In this document: positions 60,991-64,000 of the stretch, in pieces
Position numbering within the stretch: position 1 is the first letter of the stretch
Layout: the number at the start of each line of letters is the position of its first letter
Source: Lojkania enalia
Taxonomy: Eukaryota > Ascomycota > Dothideomycetes > Pleosporales
NCBI GenBank assembly: GCA_010094045.1
Contig: ML986627.1
Coordinates: 55,186-119,185 of the forward strand
Reading direction: 5' to 3'
Length of the DNA: 64,000 nt
The notes under the pieces: generated by a model
The model's database searches: none
Seen by the model: the letters and a program-made list of their open reading frames with translations, nothing else
What the model was told of the DNA's origin: nothing
Translations under genes and position numbers: made by a program

Positions 60991-62338
60991 GCAAATAACA
61001 AGGGCACAAACTAAGGATTATGAAATGGACGCATAAGATGGGTTAATGAGTGCAGAGCAACGACAAAATACTGCGATATCTCTTTAAAAAAATTGTGAGG
61101 TATAGCGAATGATAGTAGCAGCCATATTCATGTGCCAGTCCCACACTTTTTGTGATATTGCTCAAACTGGGAATAGCGTCTGACACGGTCCGTCCTATAG
61201 CAACGGTCTTGGTTCGCTGCTTGGCCACACTGCCCAGAAGGACTACTAAGAAACCAAACCTTCATCACGCTCGAATTGAGAAGCTGAGAAGGACAAAGCC
61301 TGTCAAGATGTTGCTCAGGTTCTTGGAATTAGGGCTTGAGATGACTCCCTTGGGACGGAGGGCATCCGCGTGCTCAGCCGTCTACCTCAAGTGTCACCGA
61401 GGAGCCATGTGGCAAAGAAAACGACCTTTGAAACTAGAGCGAAACTACAAAAGAGCGCAGAGGCAAAAATGAATAATAATGAATAAGGATAATAATAATG
61501 GAGAAAGAAGGCTGAGCGACAGTTCTGGATGGAGGCTCTAAGGCCAACGCTCTTGCATTTGGAAAAAATTATCTAGTCGTCTTTGCAATGGCACTGTCAA
61601 CTTGAAGAGCCATTTTGACGATCAACAGAGGCAAAGCGACAATAATATACCTATCGACAATAAAGGAACTCATCAGTTATGTGGGGGGAGAGATGATGCC
61701 GACACATAGACGTCGTTCAGGCGTGGATCTCCTGCGGGTCTAATCGTCGAAGTGCTGTGATGTGGACGGCTAGACGTGCGCACATCCGATCGATAATACT
61801 ATACTTCGGAAATGCAGGGCCTGTTTAGGGCGCCGCGCCGACAATGCACACGAGGGGCAGATGCCCGCTGTGGCCCGCTGTGACCCGCGAAATCTTGATC
61901 GATTCGATGCGCACAGCAGCATGTAGTTGGGATTCTCGCCAGGACTTGCATGGCCGGTATGCAGGCGCGGAGAAGCACGGCACAGCTCCGCGTTGCACGG
62001 CCATCGTTGAGAAATGCCGGCCCCATAGATGGGCTAGCGGAGGCGAGGCGCATGAAACAGTCGGGCAATCAGAGAAGAGGCACAACAAGGTATCGAATCT
62101 GCGGTGTCGCGGGCTGCGTGGTGAGGATCCAAGTGTCGGAGGTGTGTATCGTGCCTCATACGGCGGCTCTGGTCGACTACCCCTGTCCTTCACATCTGCC
62201 ATGCGTAAAACAAACACAAATCTCATCCTCCGCTCCGCACTTGTTCACTATCGTCCTCTCGAGCGGCGCAGATTGGCATTCGCCCAGACTTTGACTCTTC
62301 GGATCATAGAGCTCCCGGAGCGGAATCCTAGACACCAA
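60991..62338. other. Divergent intergenic region
   Basis: This region separates the Ca2+-ATPase pseudogene from the transcription factor gene. Overlapping frames at 61,800-62,300 on both strands have biased, protein-unlike composition and no domain. A short AATAAT-rich stretch lies near 61,470-61,500. It is the presumed upstream region of the regulator. Confidence 0.5.
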
Positions 62339-63832
62339 ATGTGCCCCTACAGTATGGTGAATGCCCTTTCGACCTAAACACGCAGCTGACGACAACAGCT
62401 CCCTTGCCGGCGAGCGATGGTCCATCTAGATTCTCGCCGTCCTCGGTCAGAGACTGGCAGCCGAGGAGAAAGTCGGTGTCCAACGCCTGCGAGCGGTGTC
62501 GGCGGAGAAAAATCCGTTGTGATGGCGATACTCCGTGCGCGACTTGTAAAAGATTTTCTTTGCAGTGTGTGCGGATTCAGAAGCCGCGAGAAGCCATAGC
62601 GTCGTCAGTAGAATTGAGAAATCGCCAAGCGATGTGGTTATCACGTGATTGTTCGTTCACTAACAGATCCCAAAGCGAACACCAAGCAGCGTTGGAAAAC
62701 CGAATCCATCAGCTAGAGGCTCAATTAGCCGCTCATGTGGGCGCGCCGACGCATGGAATGGAATCCATCGGCCAATCTTTGATGGCAGGAACTTCGAACT
62801 TTGATTGGCAAAGCCCACCACCACAGTTGGCGCTTGAGACCAATTTCCCTGCTCCGTATAGTCCTGAGAGTGAGCTAGATCTTGCCACCTTTTCAGCGGG
62901 AGGTATCCCGTCAATTGCTATCACTGAATGTGAGTCAACTCCAAATGATTCACCTTGTTCATCAGTACCTTCATTTTGGTCAGGTACCACACGAGCCTCA
63001 TCACCTGATACGCATCGTACTCCAGCCCTGCAGTTTCAGCATAATTTTGCAGGCCCAAGCAACACCGCAACATTTCCGCCCTCATTGACACCTACCCCAG
63101 CTTCTTGGGATTTTATGGAGCAAGATAATCCTACTCATTTGAAGCCCCATCCCGATCTATCGCGCCGGTCATCCGTCTCATCCAGCTCCATGGATAGTGA
63201 TGACCATGCAAGTTCCGAGCTCGATAATGACGCCGACATACTTCCCCTTGGCCCTATGCCACGACTTCCTCGACAGGGCATATTTGCAGCGAGCACAGAG
63301 AGCCCCCCGTCAGGGGTACCGCGCTCCAGTCATACGGATAGGAACCGCGCTATCAATGTTACTCCATTCCCGAGCCGATTTGAAGCCGAGACACTTACCA
63401 CGGAGTTTGCCCAGCACATTCAGTCCTTCGAACACAAACCGTACACTATCCCAGCGGCACTCTTCCGGCAACTTTGCGAAGTTGTTTACCCGGATCCTAA
63501 AAAGAGATCAAGTTCTGTCGATCTCTCGATTTCCGTTCCAATGGCGCGTTTTCATGTTTTCCTTGCCATGGCCATGTACGCTCTCCTCCCTCAGTAAGCT
63601 TAATTTCTTAGTTGACCTAATATAGTGGAATGAAAATACGCATATTGGAAAGTACGGAAAGCACGAATTCGCTGCTAGATAGATGTTATGAACTAGCCAT
63701 ACAACAAGCATCGTCGCCGACTTTCTGGCAAGAAAACGGGGGCGTCGAAGCCGCTCAGCTGCTCACCGTCTTCGCGTCGTTGAAGAACGAGCTAGGGCTC
63801 GACCCGAAGCCGCTACAGACATCCTTTTCGTG
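62339..63832 (+). CDS. Zn2Cys6 fungal transcription factor, 5' part
   Basis: A nuclear DNA-binding regulator running off the right edge. Exons: 62,339-62,351 (MCPY plus one base), 62,399-63,575, 63,626-63,832, then a donor at 63,833. The 47-nt first intron (GTATGG...GCTGAC...ACAG) is chosen because the main frame has no ATG before the zinc cluster. The second (63,576-63,625) joins FLAMA to IGMKIRI, a fungal-specific TF domain pattern. The binuclear cluster at about 35-62 has perfect C-x2-C-x6-C-x5-C-x2-C-x6-C spacing. A short coiled coil (ALENRIHQLEAQLAAH) follows for dimerisation, then a Ser/Pro-rich linker of about 230 residues and the start of the middle homology region (about 350 onward). 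The regulated genes are unknown. At least the C-terminal half lies outside the window. Confidence 0.88.
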
Positions 63833-64000
63833 GTAAGCCATCTTAAGCATTCCGGTGCCGTCGCTTCATGTTGTATTTAGGGCAATCAGCTAGATTTCCG
63901 TTTCAGCATCTGGTATGGAAGGCCGACCTACATACATCATATCATATTCGCTTCAGTTTCTAGCAAATGCCGTTACGGCCCCTTTTGTATTAGCACAACC
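63833..64000 (+). other. Probable intron/exon continuation of the Zn2Cys6 gene
   Basis: It begins with a GTAAGC donor. Candidate acceptors occur near 63,880, 63,906 and 63,961, but none gives a clearly conserved continuation, so the exon is not called. Confidence 0.4.

Noticed and set aside
63594..63625. 32-nt intron directly after ALLPQ in the transcription factor
   Set aside because: It is too short; using the donor at 63,576 gives a 50-nt intron and a better match to the fungal TF domain (AIGMKIR).

Overview
The window comes from a filamentous ascomycete (Pezizomycotina). Introns are short (44-85 nt) with GT..AG ends and CTRAC/CTAAT-like branch sites. The genes are typical of the group: a Zn2Cys6 regulator, a Ctr copper transporter, a secreted M28 aminopeptidase and a flavocytochrome b2-like enzyme. 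The left half shows a saturated repeat-induced point mutation (RIP) signature: CpA and TpG are almost absent, TpA is in excess, and Gln/Trp codons have become stops. I cannot fix genus or species.

Region 1 (1 to about 32,285) is an AT-rich, gene-free stack of dead transposons. It resolves into one old Ty3/Gypsy chromovirus (H1, about 535-31,955) split by four primary insertions: a pogo/Fot1-type element (IV, 925-9718), a second Ty3/Gypsy family (A, 9954-15,912, 303-bp LTRs, AGTAT target duplication), a complete sibling of H1 (H2, 17,873-26,176, 260-bp LTRs, GTACT duplication) and a third-family Fot1-like element (27,006-28,857, TA duplication). Some of these carry insertions themselves: IV holds two family-II Fot1-like elements, one of which holds a family-I element, and H2 holds an internally deleted family-I copy. 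Removing the insertions gives consistent lengths: both family-II copies are 1867 bp, and H1 and H2 agree within about 5 bp over about 6.5 kb. The block ends in a (CTA)n array with a 10-N gap. That array is interrupted by a 283-bp, RIP-free solo LTR of family A with a TACTG duplication.

Region 2 (32.6-38.2 kb) has a Ctr copper transporter (33,497-34,201), a 203-bp solo-LTR-like insertion (35,345-35,547) and a four-exon aldehyde dehydrogenase (36,427-38,149).

Region 3 (38.2-49.2 kb) is gene-poor. It holds a decayed coiled-coil ORF, a decayed secreted chitin-binding/LPMO-like fragment, one intact GC-rich HAD hydrolase (42,868-43,699), and a second solo-LTR-like copy (46,823-47,013).

Region 4 (49.2-56.5 kb) has a secreted LVIVD-repeat protein, a secreted Lap2-like M28 aminopeptidase and, on the minus strand, a cytochrome b5/FMN alpha-hydroxyacid dehydrogenase.

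Region 5 (56.6-64 kb) has a small RIPed AT island, a plasma-membrane-type Ca2+-ATPase pseudogene with stops, frameshifts and lost motif residues, and the 5' part of a Zn2Cys6 transcription factor running off the right edge.

The intact genes do not form an obvious biosynthetic cluster. The plainest reading is an accessory, repeat-flanked locus where transposon insertion, RIP and gene decay go on around a few functional genes.
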